This document shows positions 38,587-47,886 of a stretch of DNA of 64,000 nucleotides, piece after piece. Numbering within the stretch: position 1 is the stretch's first letter; every line of letters begins with the position of its first letter. The notes beneath the pieces were generated by a model that saw nothing but the letters and a program-made list of their open reading frames with translations, did not search any database and was not told the DNA's origin. The DNA comes from Paenarthrobacter nicotinovorans (GTDB lineage Bacteria > Actinomycetota > Actinomycetes > Actinomycetales > Micrococcaceae). A program made the position numbers and the translations under genes. Location: NCBI RefSeq assembly GCF_021919345.1, contig NZ_CP089293.1, forward strand, positions 3,472,001-3,536,000, read 5' to 3'.

Positions 38587-41436
38587 TTAGACGGGCGCAG
38601 TGGTCCGGTCGCGGAGGGCCAGGTAGATCTTGTCCCGCGCGATGGGCAGCTCACCGAAGCGGACGCCCGTTGCATTGCGGATGGCGTTGGCCAGTGCGGG
38701 TGCCACCGGGTTGAACGGGCTCTCACTCATGGACTTGGCACCCAGCGGACCGGTGGAGTCGTTGGTGACGGCGAAGTACACCTCGCTCCGGGGCACGTCC
38801 GCGAACGACGGGATGTGGTACTGCCGCAAAATGTCCGTGGTGACCCGTCCGGCGTCGTCCACTTTCACTTCCTCGTACAGCACCGCGCCGAGCGCCTGCG
38901 CGATCCCGCCCTCGATCTGTCCCCGGCATTGCCGCGGATTCACCACCACTCCGGCGTCGGCTGCCTGCACACTTTGCAGGATCCGCAGCTCCCCCGTTCC
39001 CCTGTTCACGGCGACGCGGAAACCATGGACGTTGAACGCCACCGAACGCGGCGTCCCTCCCCAGTTCCCATCCGTGGCGAGCCGAACGCCTTGCAGCCGG
39101 GCGGCGTCGACGATGTCCTTCAGCGGCACCGAGCGGTCGCCGCACTCCACGGCTCCGTCCACCAGACGGCAATCGCCCAGGGGCGCACCGGTCAGCGAGG
39201 ACGCAACTGTTTGGATGCGGGTGGCGAGTTCGAGCGCAGCGCCCAGCGTCGCTTTCCCGGCCACCACCGTTCCGGCTGAACCGAACGCGCCGGTGTCGTG
39301 CTCCACCAGGTCGGTATCCGACTGTCGCACCGTCACCTTTGACGCCGAGGTTGCCAGCGCGGTGGCAGCCAGCTGCGCATGGACAGTTGTGGTGCCGTTC
39401 CCGAATTCCGCAGTTCCGACGTCGACGGCGAACCTTCCGTCCGCTTCCAGGCTCACCCGGGTGTGGGCGAAGTGGCCACGCGGCGGCACGGTGTCGATCA
39501 TGGACAACGCCGAGCCTTCCCCGACCATCCATTCCGGCCCGAGGTTGTCCAGCCCTGCCGCACGGTAGCGTTCCTTCCCCCGGTCCAGGGCGTCGCGCAC
39601 CAACGCCACGCACTGGTCAAGGCCGTAGCTCCCGTAGTGGACGTCTTCTTCCGGCTCGGGCGTAGTGGACAGCATGTGATCGCCGGGCCGGACCATGTTC
39701 TTGAGCCGGAACTCCAGGGGATCCATGCCGATGCCCACTGCGAGTTCATCAATGGCCGACTCGATCGCGAAGATCATCTGGCTCAGCCCGTAACCACGGA
39801 AAGCCCCGGCAGGAACGGTGTTGGTGTAGACGGCGTGGGCATCCACTTTCTTGTTCACGCACTTGTACACGGCCAACGATTCGCCGCAACCGTGGAACAT
39901 CACGCCGGGAGCGTGGTTTCCATAGGCGCCGGTGTTCGTGAGGACGTTCAGTTGCAGCGCGGTGAGGTATCCGTCCCTGTTGGCGCCGGCCTTCAGGTGA
40001 ATCGTGAAGGGGTGGCGCGTAGTGGTTGCGGTGAACTGTTCGGTCCGGGTGAACTCCAGCTGGACGGGCCGCTTCAACGTGAGGGCTGCAAGGGCAACGA
40101 GGTCCTCGGTGAGCACCTCCTGCTTGCCGCCGAACCCGCCACCGACACGACCGGCCACCACGCGGATGGTCTCCGGCGGCAGGTTGAACAGACGGCTCAG
40201 CGTCCGCTTCACCAGGAACGGAACCTGCGTGGAGGAACGGACCATCAGCCGGCCATCGTCATCCAGCCAGGCAATGGAGGCGTGCGTTTCCATGGCCACG
40301 TGCTGGACGCGTTGGGTCTGGTAAGTGTGTTCGTGGATGAAATCGGCGGCAGCGAAACCATCAGCCACGCTGCCAAGTTCAGCATGGACCTCGGCCACCA
40401 CGTTCTGCAGCGGCCGGGAGATGCGTGACGCTTCGCCGTCCTTCTCACCGTGGATGGCCGGCGCGCCGGGGAGGATGGCTTCCTGGGGAGTGAAAACCGG
40501 CTCCAGGAGTTCGTACTGCACCTCCAGCGCACGGGCCCCGGCCTCAGCCGCGCCCACGGATTCGGCGACCACAGCGGCCACCCGCTGCCCGATGAACCGC
40601 ACCACGTCGTCCAGGACTCGGGTGTCGTCGGGATCGTCCGTGAAGTTCTCGTGCTGCGCCGTGGAAAAGAGCTGCTGCGGGGCATCCTCGTGGGTGAAGA
40701 CAGCCACCACGCCCGGAACCGCCAGCGCGGGGGCCTTGTTGATGGACACGATCCGCGCGTGGGGGTGCGGGGACCTCAGCAGTTTCATGTGCAGCAGGCC
40801 CGGCAATTGTTCAGCCGGGACATCCAGGGTGTAGCGGGCAGTGCCTGTCACCACGGCCTGGCCGGCGGGTGCGGGGACGTTGTCCCCGAGCTGGCCGGGC
40901 GTGGCGGGAACGGGAGCTGCGGTGGCGGGAACGCCGCCGTGGCCGGCGGCAGGTTCCTGTGCCCCCGAAACGTCCGCTCCGGCGTCGTGATCTTCGTGCC
41001 GGTGATCGCCGCCGTGGCCGCAGACCGCGTCCGCGATGGCGCGGTAGCCGGTGCAGCGGCACAGGTTGCCCTTGAGGTTGCGGGGCAGGTTGGCGCGTTG
41101 CTCGTCGTCGAACGTGGCTGCCGTCATCATCATCCCGGCGGTGCAGAAACCGCATTGGAAACCCTGCGCCTCCAGGAACTGTTCCTGCACAGGGTGCAGG
41201 CCATCGGCCGTGGCCAGGCCCTCGATGGTGGTGACTGCTTTGCCCTCGGCACGGACCGCCGGGTAGATGCAGCTGTGTACGGGCGTGCCGTCGACGTGCA
41301 CTGTGCAGGCACCGCAGTCACCGCCGTCGCAGCCCTTCTTGACGCCGAAGTTGCCTTGCTCCCGGAGGAACGTGCGAAGGCACTGGCCGGGGCGGGGGGC
41401 GTCCTGCGCGGCGGCGCCGTTGATCTCAATTGCCAT
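38587..41436 (-). CDS. Xanthine dehydrogenase, fused 2Fe-2S and molybdopterin subunit
   Basis: A 949-residue fusion. Residues 1-150 are the 2Fe-2S domain, with the plant-type cluster CDGGDCGAC and the second cluster CGFC ... CRCTGY. A His/Asp/Gly/Pro-rich linker (about 150-205, with HGGDHRHEDHD) follows. The rest is the Mo-hydroxylase domain: GRVGGGFGGKQE, a Mo-site AFRGYG loop and GAKSMSESP with the catalytic Glu region near the end. It oxidises hypoxanthine/xanthine to urate. ATG 41436 has AGGAGG 7 bp upstream and overlaps the FAD subunit gene by 11 bp. Fusion without an FAD domain differs from eukaryotic XDH. Confidence 0.9.
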   Translation of the reverse strand: MAIEINGAAAQDAPRPGQCLRTFLREQGNFGVKKGCDGGDCGACTVHVDGTPVHSCIYPAVRAEGKAVTTIEGLATADGLHPVQEQFLEAQGFQCGFCTAGMMMTAATFDDEQRANLPRNLKGNLCRCTGYRAIADAVCGHGGDHRHEDHDAGADVSGAQEPAAGHGGVPATAAPVPATPGQLGDNVPAPAGQAVVTGTARYTLDVPAEQLPGLLHMKLLRSPHPHARIVSINKAPALAVPGVVAVFTHEDAPQQLFSTAQHENFTDDPDDTRVLDDVVRFIGQRVAAVVAESVGAAEAGARALEVQYELLEPVFTPQEAILPGAPAIHGEKDGEASRISRPLQNVVAEVHAELGSVADGFAAADFIHEHTYQTQRVQHVAMETHASIAWLDDDGRLMVRSSTQVPFLVKRTLSRLFNLPPETIRVVAGRVGGGFGGKQEVLTEDLVALAALTLKRPVQLEFTRTEQFTATTTRHPFTIHLKAGANRDGYLTALQLNVLTNTGAYGNHAPGVMFHGCGESLAVYKCVNKKVDAHAVYTNTVPAGAFRGYGLSQMIFAIESAIDELAVGIGMDPLEFRLKNMVRPGDHMLSTTPEPEEDVHYGSYGLDQCVALVRDALDRGKERYRAAGLDNLGPEWMVGEGSALSMIDTVPPRGHFAHTRVSLEADGRFAVDVGTAEFGNGTTTVHAQLAATALATSASKVTVRQSDTDLVEHDTGAFGSAGTVVAGKATLGAALELATRIQTVASSLTGAPLGDCRLVDGAVECGDRSVPLKDIVDAARLQGVRLATDGNWGGTPRSVAFNVHGFRVAVNRGTGELRILQSVQAADAGVVVNPRQCRGQIEGGIAQALGAVLYEEVKVDDAGRVTTDILRQYHIPSFADVPRSEVYFAVTNDSTGPLGAKSMSESPFNPVAPALANAIRNATGVRFGELPIARDKIYLALRDRTTAPV

Positions 41437-42361
41437 GGGAGGCCTCCTTGTGGGTGCCTGACGTTTCGGGTTGCGTGGACGGCTGGGGCGAAGTGGCATG
41501 CGGCGGCCAGAAATCGCCGGACACCGTCATCGACTCATCCAGCAGCTCGGCCCGGATCTCTTCGGCCAGCTTGAGGGTCATGTCGCGGCGCCATGCCGGG
41601 AGCCCGTGGATGTCGTCGTGGTACAGCGGCCAGGGAATGGATTGCCCGACGGCGTGGGCCAGCGCTGCTGCGTCGGGAACCTGGCCGGCGGGGAACCTGA
41701 GTTGTACGGGCCTTTTGGTGGCTGCGGTGACGGTGATGACCAGGCCAAAAACGGGGTCGAGCCTGCCGATCAGCAGCACTCCGGAGCGCCCCAGGTTACT
41801 CAGGGACAAACGCCGGAAAGCCACCCGGGCGGAGAGCGCTTCGGCGGGGAGGTGGATGCTGCGGAGCAACTCCCCCGGCTCCAGCACTGTCTGCATATCG
41901 CCCACAACAACGTCTGCCACCGGAACGGTCCGACTGCTTCCGTCAGGGCTGAGGATGGTTGCCGTACCGTCCAGTCCTGCGCAGAGGGACGTCATGGGCC
42001 CGGCCGGCAGCCCCGTGCAGATGTTCCCGCCAACCGTGGACATGTTCCAGATCTTGAACGACGCCACGAACGAGTCGCAGCACGGCCGGATCAGTGCCAG
42101 TCCCGGCCACTCACGGTCCGCGGTACCGGCGGAAAGCGGCAGGGCATAGAGCTCCGCAACGGTGCAGGTAGCGGCCAGTTCAATCCCGTCATCGGTGACG
42201 GTGATGGCCGGCCAGCCGGCTTGGCCAAGGTCCAGCAGCCGCGTGAGTACGGTGCTTCCGTAGGAGAAGAGGACAGTGCCTCCGGCGAGCCAGGCATCGC
42301 CTTCACGCCATTGCGCGGGGTCCGTGGTGGGGACCACGGCCTCGATGGTGTTCATGTCCAT
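41426..42361 (-). CDS. Xanthine dehydrogenase FAD-binding subunit
   Basis: A 311-residue CoxM/XdhB-type flavoprotein. The FAD loop DAWLAGGTVLFSYG is near 25, the second FAD motif NMSTVGGNICTGLPAGPM is near 105, and a CO_deh_flav_C-like domain follows. It passes electrons from the FeS-Mo subunit to NAD. ATG 42361 follows AGGAGG and overlaps the XdhC stop by 10 bp; the longer open frame upstream is only the xdhC gene in another frame. It sits in the order xdhC, FAD, FeS-Mo. Confidence 0.88.
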   Translation of the reverse strand: MDMNTIEAVVPTTDPAQWREGDAWLAGGTVLFSYGSTVLTRLLDLGQAGWPAITVTDDGIELAATCTVAELYALPLSAGTADREWPGLALIRPCCDSFVASFKIWNMSTVGGNICTGLPAGPMTSLCAGLDGTATILSPDGSSRTVPVADVVVGDMQTVLEPGELLRSIHLPAEALSARVAFRRLSLSNLGRSGVLLIGRLDPVFGLVITVTAATKRPVQLRFPAGQVPDAAALAHAVGQSIPWPLYHDDIHGLPAWRRDMTLKLAEEIRAELLDESMTVSGDFWPPHATSPQPSTQPETSGTHKEASHGN

Positions 42362-43575
42362 GGGTCCTCCTGAGTGAGGTGTCGAGGGGCCGGGTGGATC
42401 GGACCGGTGCTGTCTTTGAGGGAAGGGAAGCTGTCCCTGTGGTGGCTGGTCCCGCGCCCGGCGATGATTTCGGCTGTGATGGAGACGGCTACTTCGGCCG
42501 GAGTCACGGCGCCGAGGTCCAGCCCGATGGGCGAATGCAAGCGGTCCAGGTCTTCGGAAGGTGCTCCGGCCTGCAGGAGTGCGTCCACCCGTTGGCGGTG
42601 GCTGCGGCGCGAACCCATCGCACCGACGTAGGACAGGTTCAGCCGGAGCGCGGCCTGGATCAAGGGGATGTCGAACTTGGGATCGTGGGTCAGGACGCAC
42701 ACCACGGTGCGGGAATCGAGCCGCCCACCGGCTGCCTCGGACTCGAGGTAACGGTGCGGCCAGTCGGTGACAACCTGGTCTGCACCCGAAAAACGCTGCT
42801 GGGAGGCGAAGGCAGGCCGGGCATCACAGAGGGTGACGTTGTAGCCAAGGAGCTGCCCGGCCGGCAACAGGGCGGCGCCGAAGTCGTTGGCTCCGAAGAC
42901 AATCATCCGTGCCGCCGGCAAGCGGCTTTCCACGAACAACGTGATGGGCTGTGGCTCTTCTTCTTCCCGGGGCGGGGCGGCCAGCCTTTCGGTGGTGACC
43001 CATCCGTCGATGCATCCTTCCGGCGGGGCCAGCCGGACCAAACCCGCCCGGCCGCCCTGGAGCAGTGGCTCCACCTGGGCAGCTGCGGCAAAAAGCGTGG
43101 AGGGGTGGTCGCCCAGCAGTACGGCAAGTTCCTGCGACTCCATGGCCCGGAACCGGACAGGGTCATCCACCACCATGACTCCGCCCTTGGCATCGAGCCG
43201 GCGAATCAGGGCTGCCGGGCGTTGCGGTCCGGCGAACAACGACAGTTCCGGCGCGCCGGCCCCGAAAGGCTGGATGTGGACTTCCAGCTCGCCGCCGCAG
43301 GTAAGTCCGACGGCGAACGCGTCCTCGGCACTGAAGCCGTATGACTCAAGGCGCGGACCGCCGTCGCGCATGGCTTCCAGCGCCGCCTCCACGACGGCGC
43401 CTTCAACGCAACCACCGGACAAGCTGCCCAGGATTTCGCCGTTTTCGGAGACCATCATGGAGGTCCCCAAGGGCCGCGGCACGGAACCGCCGCTCCCTAC
43501 GATCGTGGCCACGGCCAGTCGTTGGCCGGAGACCGCAGGCCGCCAGCTGCCCAGTGAAGGCATCAGATCCAGCAT
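42352..43575 (-). CDS. xdhC: XdhC/CoxI-family xanthine dehydrogenase maturation protein
   Basis: A 407-residue protein. The N-terminal XdhC domain (ATIVGSGGSVPRPLGTSMMV, GSLSGGCVEGAV) is followed by a C-terminal Rossmann domain (MIVFGANDFGAALLPAGQLL, VVCVLTHDPKFDIP, YVGAMGSRRSHRQR). The family inserts sulfurated Mo cofactor into XDH. It is the first gene of the xdh operon and overlaps the FAD gene. The last ~40 residues are Pro/His-rich and overlap the start region of the next gene. Confidence 0.88.
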   Translation of the reverse strand: MLDLMPSLGSWRPAVSGQRLAVATIVGSGGSVPRPLGTSMMVSENGEILGSLSGGCVEGAVVEAALEAMRDGGPRLESYGFSAEDAFAVGLTCGGELEVHIQPFGAGAPELSLFAGPQRPAALIRRLDAKGGVMVVDDPVRFRAMESQELAVLLGDHPSTLFAAAAQVEPLLQGGRAGLVRLAPPEGCIDGWVTTERLAAPPREEEEPQPITLFVESRLPAARMIVFGANDFGAALLPAGQLLGYNVTLCDARPAFASQQRFSGADQVVTDWPHRYLESEAAGGRLDSRTVVCVLTHDPKFDIPLIQAALRLNLSYVGAMGSRRSHRQRVDALLQAGAPSEDLDRLHSPIGLDLGAVTPAEVAVSITAEIIAGRGTSHHRDSFPSLKDSTGPIHPAPRHLTQEDPWT

Positions 43576-43904
43576 GGCAACACGTCCTTTTTCCAGGTGT
43601 CCCGGCCGGGATGGCCCAGCCGGAGCAGTGCGCGATCTTGCCCCATATTCTCATTTCCGGAGGATGTTGAGGGGTAGTCGCGGTTTTTCAGTAAGAGTTC
43701 AATCGGTCAGTGTTCATAGGAACGGGGGCAAGGGCTTCATCTCCCTGCCCCCGTTCCCTGACGGAGCGTCGGCGCCCGGCCGCCGCCCGTCGTCGTGCCT
43801 GGTGAGAGGGACCACGACGACGGACGCCTATTCATGCGGTGGGTACCGACGGACCGTCGATCGGAGTGCCGGAAGGGACCCGCCGGCGCGGGGGGCGGTC
43901 CCGG
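43576..43904. other. Intergenic region between xdhC and the purine permease
   Basis: No convincing gene. It contains a 12-bp inverted repeat, GGAACGGGGGCA (43719-43730) with its complement at 43746-43757, and a GC-rich stretch near the permease 3' end. The minus-strand xdhC promoter should lie around 43580-43700; I see no clear consensus. Confidence 0.6.
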
Positions 43905-45488
43905 TCAGACGCCCATCAGGGCGTTGATGGGTCCGCGGGCAAAGTAGATGATGAAGCCAACCGTGACCACCCACATGAGCGGATGGACCTTCTTGGCTTT
44001 GCCCGAGGCTGCGCTGATCACCGCGAAGGAGATGAACCCGACCCCGATGCCGTTGGCGATGGAGTACGTCAGCGGCATGGTCACGATGGTGAGGAACGCA
44101 GGGAGCGCGATGGAGAACTTGGTGAACTTGATCTCGCGGATCTGCGCCATCATCATCGCGCCCACCACCACCAGTGCCGCAGCAGCCACTTCCAGCGGGA
44201 CAACCGAGGTAAGCGGTGTGAAGAACATCGAGCCCAGGAACAGCAGGCCGGTGACCACGGAGGCCAGGCCGGTGCGTGCGCCTTCGCCGATGCCGGCTGC
44301 GGAGTCGATGTACACGGTGTTGGATGAACCCGAAGTTGCCCCGCCCACCACTGCACCCATGCCTTCAACGATGAAGGCCGACTTCAGCTTGGGGAACGTG
44401 CCGTCCTTGTGTGCCACGCCGGCGCTCTTGGCCAGGCCGGTCATGGTGCCCATGGCGTCGAAGAAGTTGGTGAACACCAGGGTGAAGACCAGCATGGTGG
44501 CGGCGAGACCGCCAATCCGGGCAAACGAACCGAAGAGGTCGAACTGGCCCACCAGGCTGAGGTCCGGAACGGACACCAGCTGGCTGGACAGGATGGGCAC
44601 GTTGAGGTGCCAACCGCCGGGGTTGTCCGCGGTGCCGGGTCCGATGTGGAAGATGGCCTCGACAACTGCGGCAAGGACCGTGGTGGCGACGATGCCGATC
44701 AGCAGGCCGCCCTGGATTTTGCGTGCCACGAGGATGCCCATGGCCAGCAACCCAACAATAAAGACGAGGGTGGGGATGGAGGTGATGGATCCATCGTTGC
44801 CCAGCTGGACCGGCGGCCCGCCCGCGGTGGGACGGACAAAACCGGAGTCGACAAAGCCGATGAAGGCGATGAACAGGCCGATGCCAACGGTGATGGCGGC
44901 CTTGAGTTCCTTGGGGACCGCCTTGAAGATCGCCGTCCGGGCACCTGTGGCACCGAAGAGGACGATCAGGATGCCGTTGATGACCACCAGGCCCATGGCT
45001 TCCGGCCACGTGACTTCCTGGATGACTGCTACCGCCAGGAAGGAGTTGATGCCCAGGCCTGCTGCCAGGCCGAACGGCAGGTTGGCGATCAGACCGAAAA
45101 CAATGGTCATGACCCCTGCGGTCAAGCCGGTGACGGCACCGACCTGGGCGGCCGAAAGCCAACCGCCGGCCACGTCCGTCGGGGCGTTTTCTGCGGAGAA
45201 ACCGCCCAGGATGAGCGGGTTCAGGATGACGATGTACGCCATGGTGAAGAAGGTGACCAGGCCGCCCCGGAATTCACGGGCCAGCGTGGATCCACGCTTG
45301 GAGATCTGGAAAAACTTGTCCAGGAAGGAGTTCGACACCGGGGGCTTGCTGTTGCCGCTGGCCTGTCCGGTTGCCGTGTGCTTTGCGGCTGTGGGCTCTG
45401 CGCCTTTGCTTCCCTCGGGGAAGAGCGCAGCCTGCTTTTCAGCTGCTGTCTGCATTTCTGCGTTGTCCAGGATGTTCATGTCAGCCAC
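43905..45488 (-). CDS. AzgA-type adenine/guanine/hypoxanthine permease
   Basis: A 527-residue membrane protein with about 12 hydrophobic segments. The N-terminal ~60 residues are polar, then REFRGGLVTFFTMAYIVILN, GLAAGLGINSFLAV and, late, FTNFFDAMGTMTGLAKSAG and GATSGSSNTVYIDSAAG, all AzgA/PbuG signatures. It imports oxopurines or adenine. The start is GTG 45488 or ATG 45479, the latter with GGTGG before it. It begins 6 bp after the guanine deaminase stop, so uptake and deamination form one operon. Confidence 0.9.
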   Translation of the reverse strand: MADMNILDNAEMQTAAEKQAALFPEGSKGAEPTAAKHTATGQASGNSKPPVSNSFLDKFFQISKRGSTLAREFRGGLVTFFTMAYIVILNPLILGGFSAENAPTDVAGGWLSAAQVGAVTGLTAGVMTIVFGLIANLPFGLAAGLGINSFLAVAVIQEVTWPEAMGLVVINGILIVLFGATGARTAIFKAVPKELKAAITVGIGLFIAFIGFVDSGFVRPTAGGPPVQLGNDGSITSIPTLVFIVGLLAMGILVARKIQGGLLIGIVATTVLAAVVEAIFHIGPGTADNPGGWHLNVPILSSQLVSVPDLSLVGQFDLFGSFARIGGLAATMLVFTLVFTNFFDAMGTMTGLAKSAGVAHKDGTFPKLKSAFIVEGMGAVVGGATSGSSNTVYIDSAAGIGEGARTGLASVVTGLLFLGSMFFTPLTSVVPLEVAAAALVVVGAMMMAQIREIKFTKFSIALPAFLTIVTMPLTYSIANGIGVGFISFAVISAASGKAKKVHPLMWVVTVGFIIYFARGPINALMGV

Positions 45489-45494
45489 CGGGCC

Positions 45495-45989
45495 CTAGTA
45501 ATCAATCCTGGAATCAAGCGTGTTCCATGTGTTGAACGGCTGGAGGGCCTCCGGAGCCTGGGGGTCGCCCAGTTCCAGCTTGGCTACCGGCATCAGCGCG
45601 TCCCGGTTGTCGTTCTCGAAGTACTCGTAGAAGACGGCGTCATCGAAGCCGACGGATGCGGCGTCGTGACGGTCTGCGGCAAAGAACACGCGGTCAACGC
45701 GTGCCCAGAGCGCGGAAGCCAGGCACATGGGGCATGGCTCGCAGCTGGTGTAGAGGGTTGCTCCGCTCAGATCGAAGGTTCCCAGTTCGCGGCAGGCGTT
45801 GCGGATGGCCGTGACTTCTGCGTGTGCGGTGGGATCGTTCGAGGCGGTAACGCGGTTGACGCCTTCAAAGGCTCGTCCGTCCGCGGTGACAATGACGGCC
45901 CCGAACGGGCCCCCACTGTTGAGGACATTGGCTGTAGCCAGCTCAATGGATGTGGCCAGGAATTGCTCGGCCGTGACGGTTGTACTCAT
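45495..45989 (-). CDS. guaD: Guanine deaminase (GuaD, cytidine-deaminase fold)
   Basis: A 164-residue zinc deaminase. HAEVTAIR near 55 holds the His ligand and catalytic Glu, and SCEPCPMC near 84 the two Cys ligands. The sequence tracks Bacillus GuaD closely as remembered: NSGGPFGAVIV, SNDPTAHAEVTAIR and AADRHDAASVGFDD. It converts guanine to xanthine, the XDH substrate. It leads the guaD-permease operon and has a ~200-bp leader with possible attenuator structure. Confidence 0.9.
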   Translation of the reverse strand: MSTTVTAEQFLATSIELATANVLNSGGPFGAVIVTADGRAFEGVNRVTASNDPTAHAEVTAIRNACRELGTFDLSGATLYTSCEPCPMCLASALWARVDRVFFAADRHDAASVGFDDAVFYEYFENDNRDALMPVAKLELGDPQAPEALQPFNTWNTLDSRIDY

Positions 45990-46041
45990 GTTGCGACTTC
46001 CTTAGTGCTGTGGAAGCCGGGTGACCGTTTGGGGGCGCTGC

Positions 46042-46110
46042 AAAAAGAGCTCCAGTCAGCTCGGTTACCAGGCTTCAGCATGTGCGATGAAGGTTAAGTT
46101 GCGCCTGGTA
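46042..46110 (-). promoter_or_regulatory. Possible attenuator/structured leader of guaD
   Basis: In the minus-strand leader TACCAGGC (complement of 46103-46110) can pair with GCCTGGTA (complement of 46066-46073). Right after comes GAGCT-GACTGG-AGCTC followed by five T (46062 to 46042), a small terminator-like hairpin 53 bp before guaD. The stem is only 5 bp, so this is tentative. Confidence 0.35.
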
Positions 46111-46197
46111 GATAGCTTCCCGAAGTCCGGGTGCCCGCCTTTGGCAGTTAGAGCGTAGCACCACGTTTGTGAGCCGCGCCATAGTTTTTTGAAAACT

Positions 46198-46218
46198 TAA
46201 TTTCGTCATGCGAAATTA
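46198..46218. promoter_or_regulatory. Operator-like palindrome between guaD and 8-oxoguanine deaminase
   Basis: TAATTTCG-TCATG-CGAAATTA is a perfect 8-bp inverted repeat with a 5-bp centre, in the 399-bp divergent region. It has the same geometry as the palindromes before dctA and the NCS1 permease, and the CGAAA half seen before the malic enzyme gene. Confidence 0.65.
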
Positions 46219-46262
46219 CTTAATCCGGGTGGGTGCAGGCCAAATGTGACTGCCCGCGGGCG

Positions 46263-46291
46263 TTGACTGCCGCCGTCGGGGCTTCTACGCT
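46263..46291 (+). promoter_or_regulatory. Promoter of the 8-oxoguanine deaminase gene
   Basis: TTGACT (46263-46268), a 17-bp spacer and TACGCT (46286-46291), leaving a leader of about 90 nt. Confidence 0.6.
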
Positions 46292-46388
46292 TTTCTGAAC
46301 GACGCCCTTGGTGGCGCTTAACCTGGATCAGCAGACAGGGCCTAACTGAGCTGGAACGCGAACACGCCGACCAGACAAGGAACCCCTT

Positions 46389-47744
46389 ATGTCGCAATCC
46401 CCCTCCCGGCTGTGGATCAGGAATCCGCTGGGCATCTTCACCGCAAACGACCTCGACGCCGGCGGCGGCCTGGTGGTTTCCGACGGGAAAATCGTGGAGT
46501 TGGTGCCCTCGGGCGGCCAACCTTCTTCCCCTGCCGCCGTCTTTGACGCTTCCGGACACGTGGTCCTTCCCGGCCTCATCAACACCCATCACCACTTCTA
46601 CCAAACCCTCACGCGCGCCTGGGGTCCAGTGGCCAATGCGCCTTTGTTCCCATGGCTGCAAAATCTCTACCCGGTGTGGGCACGGCTGACGCCCCGCAGC
46701 CTGGAACTCGCGGTGCAGGTCGCGTTGGCGGAGCTGCTGCTCTCCGGCTGCACCACGGCCGCCGACCACCACTACCTCTTCCCCGACGGTATGGAAGACG
46801 CCATCGATATCGAAGTCGCGGCCGTCCGTTCCATGGGCATGCGGGCGACACTCACCCGCGGGTCCATGACCCTGGGAGAGGACGACGGCGGGCTGCCGCC
46901 CAGGACCACGGTCCAGTTACCTGAGGCGATCCTCGCGGACAGCGAACGACTGATCCGCCAGTACCACGAGACCGGTGATGGAGCCGTGGTGCAGATCGCG
47001 CTTGCACCGTGCTCACCCTTCTCCGTGACCAAGGAAATCATGGCCGAAAGCGCCGCCATGGCCGAACGCTTCGACGTCCGGCTCCATACACACCTCGCGG
47101 AAACCATCGATGAGGAGGACTTCTGCCGGTCAATGTTCGGCCTGCGGACCGTGGATTACTTGGAATCAGTGGGCTGGTTGGGATCCCGAACCTGGCTGGG
47201 ACACGGCATCCACTTCAATGACGAGGAGATCGCCAGGCTGGGAGCCGCCGGAACCGCCGTCGCGCATTGCCCCACCTCCAACATGAGGCTGGCATCCGGG
47301 ACCGCACGCGTCCTGGAACTCGAGGCAGCGGGTGTGCCGGTGGGGCTGGGCGTGGATGGATCGGCGTCGAACGATGCCTCCAACATGATCCTCGAATCGC
47401 GGCAAGCACTGTACTTGCAGCGCCTGCGCTACGGCGCCTCCGTGCCCGTGGAGCGCGCCCTGGGCTGGGCGACACGGGGATCCGCAGCTGTTCTGGGTCG
47501 CTCCGACATCGGGCAGCTGGCTCCCGGGCTCCAGGCCGACCTGGCCTTGTTCAAGCCTGATGAGCTGCGGTTCTCCGGCAGCCACGATCCCGTTGCCGCC
47601 TTGCTGCTCTGCGGCGCGGACCGGGCAGACCGCGTGATGGTTGGCGGTCAGTGGCGCGTAGTGGACGGGGCGATACCCGACCTTGACGTGGCCGGGCTGA
47701 TCGCCGAACACTCGGCTGCGGCGCGGAAGCTCGTAGCCGGATAG
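46389..47744 (+). CDS. 8-oxoguanine deaminase (amidohydrolase family)
   Basis: A 451-residue metal-dependent hydrolase. The N-terminal metal site is PGLINTHHHFYQTLTRAWG near 62-80, with AADHHY, HLAETIDEEDFC, TWLGHGIHF and the catalytic Asp in GVDGSASND further on. HHHFYQTLTRA and the Cys-containing SGCTTAADHH are what I recall for 8-oxoguanine deaminases rather than chlorohydrolases. It converts 8-oxoguanine to urate, which feeds the uricase encoded at 51.6 kb. It has an AAGGAA ribosome site and is divergent from guaD. Confidence 0.85.
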   Translation: MSQSPSRLWIRNPLGIFTANDLDAGGGLVVSDGKIVELVPSGGQPSSPAAVFDASGHVVLPGLINTHHHFYQTLTRAWGPVANAPLFPWLQNLYPVWARLTPRSLELAVQVALAELLLSGCTTAADHHYLFPDGMEDAIDIEVAAVRSMGMRATLTRGSMTLGEDDGGLPPRTTVQLPEAILADSERLIRQYHETGDGAVVQIALAPCSPFSVTKEIMAESAAMAERFDVRLHTHLAETIDEEDFCRSMFGLRTVDYLESVGWLGSRTWLGHGIHFNDEEIARLGAAGTAVAHCPTSNMRLASGTARVLELEAAGVPVGLGVDGSASNDASNMILESRQALYLQRLRYGASVPVERALGWATRGSAAVLGRSDIGQLAPGLQADLALFKPDELRFSGSHDPVAALLLCGADRADRVMVGGQWRVVDGAIPDLDVAGLIAEHSAAARKLVAG

Positions 47745-47764
47745 CTTTACGGCCTCTCCGGTGG

Positions 47765-47834
47765 CCCGATTCGTGGCTTCGCTGCGCACTGTGCCGTGCG
47801 TGCGGCACAGTGCGCAGCGAGCCAACGAAACGGG
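47765..47834. repeat. ~70-bp hairpin repeat, copy 1
   Basis: It contains a perfect 17-bp stem (47780-47796 with 47803-47819) and ends in CAACGAAACGGG. Diverged copies lie at 49864-49937 and 50929-51000, sharing a CCCGATTCG-like start, GCACGGCACA and CGAAAC. Confidence 0.8.
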
Positions 47835-47886
47835 TTCACCCGTTGTTCCGCGCGTCATTCTCCAGCGATGACGCGAAGGGCCTTGG

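Noticed and set aside
43719-43757. Intrinsic terminator of the purine permease gene
   Set aside because: The 12-bp inverted repeat lacks a T-run in either direction and lies about 150 bp from the stop codon.
44409-46097. 562-codon plus-strand open frame
   Set aside because: Antisense to the purine permease and guaD; Gly/Asp/His-rich composition typical of a GC-driven artefact.
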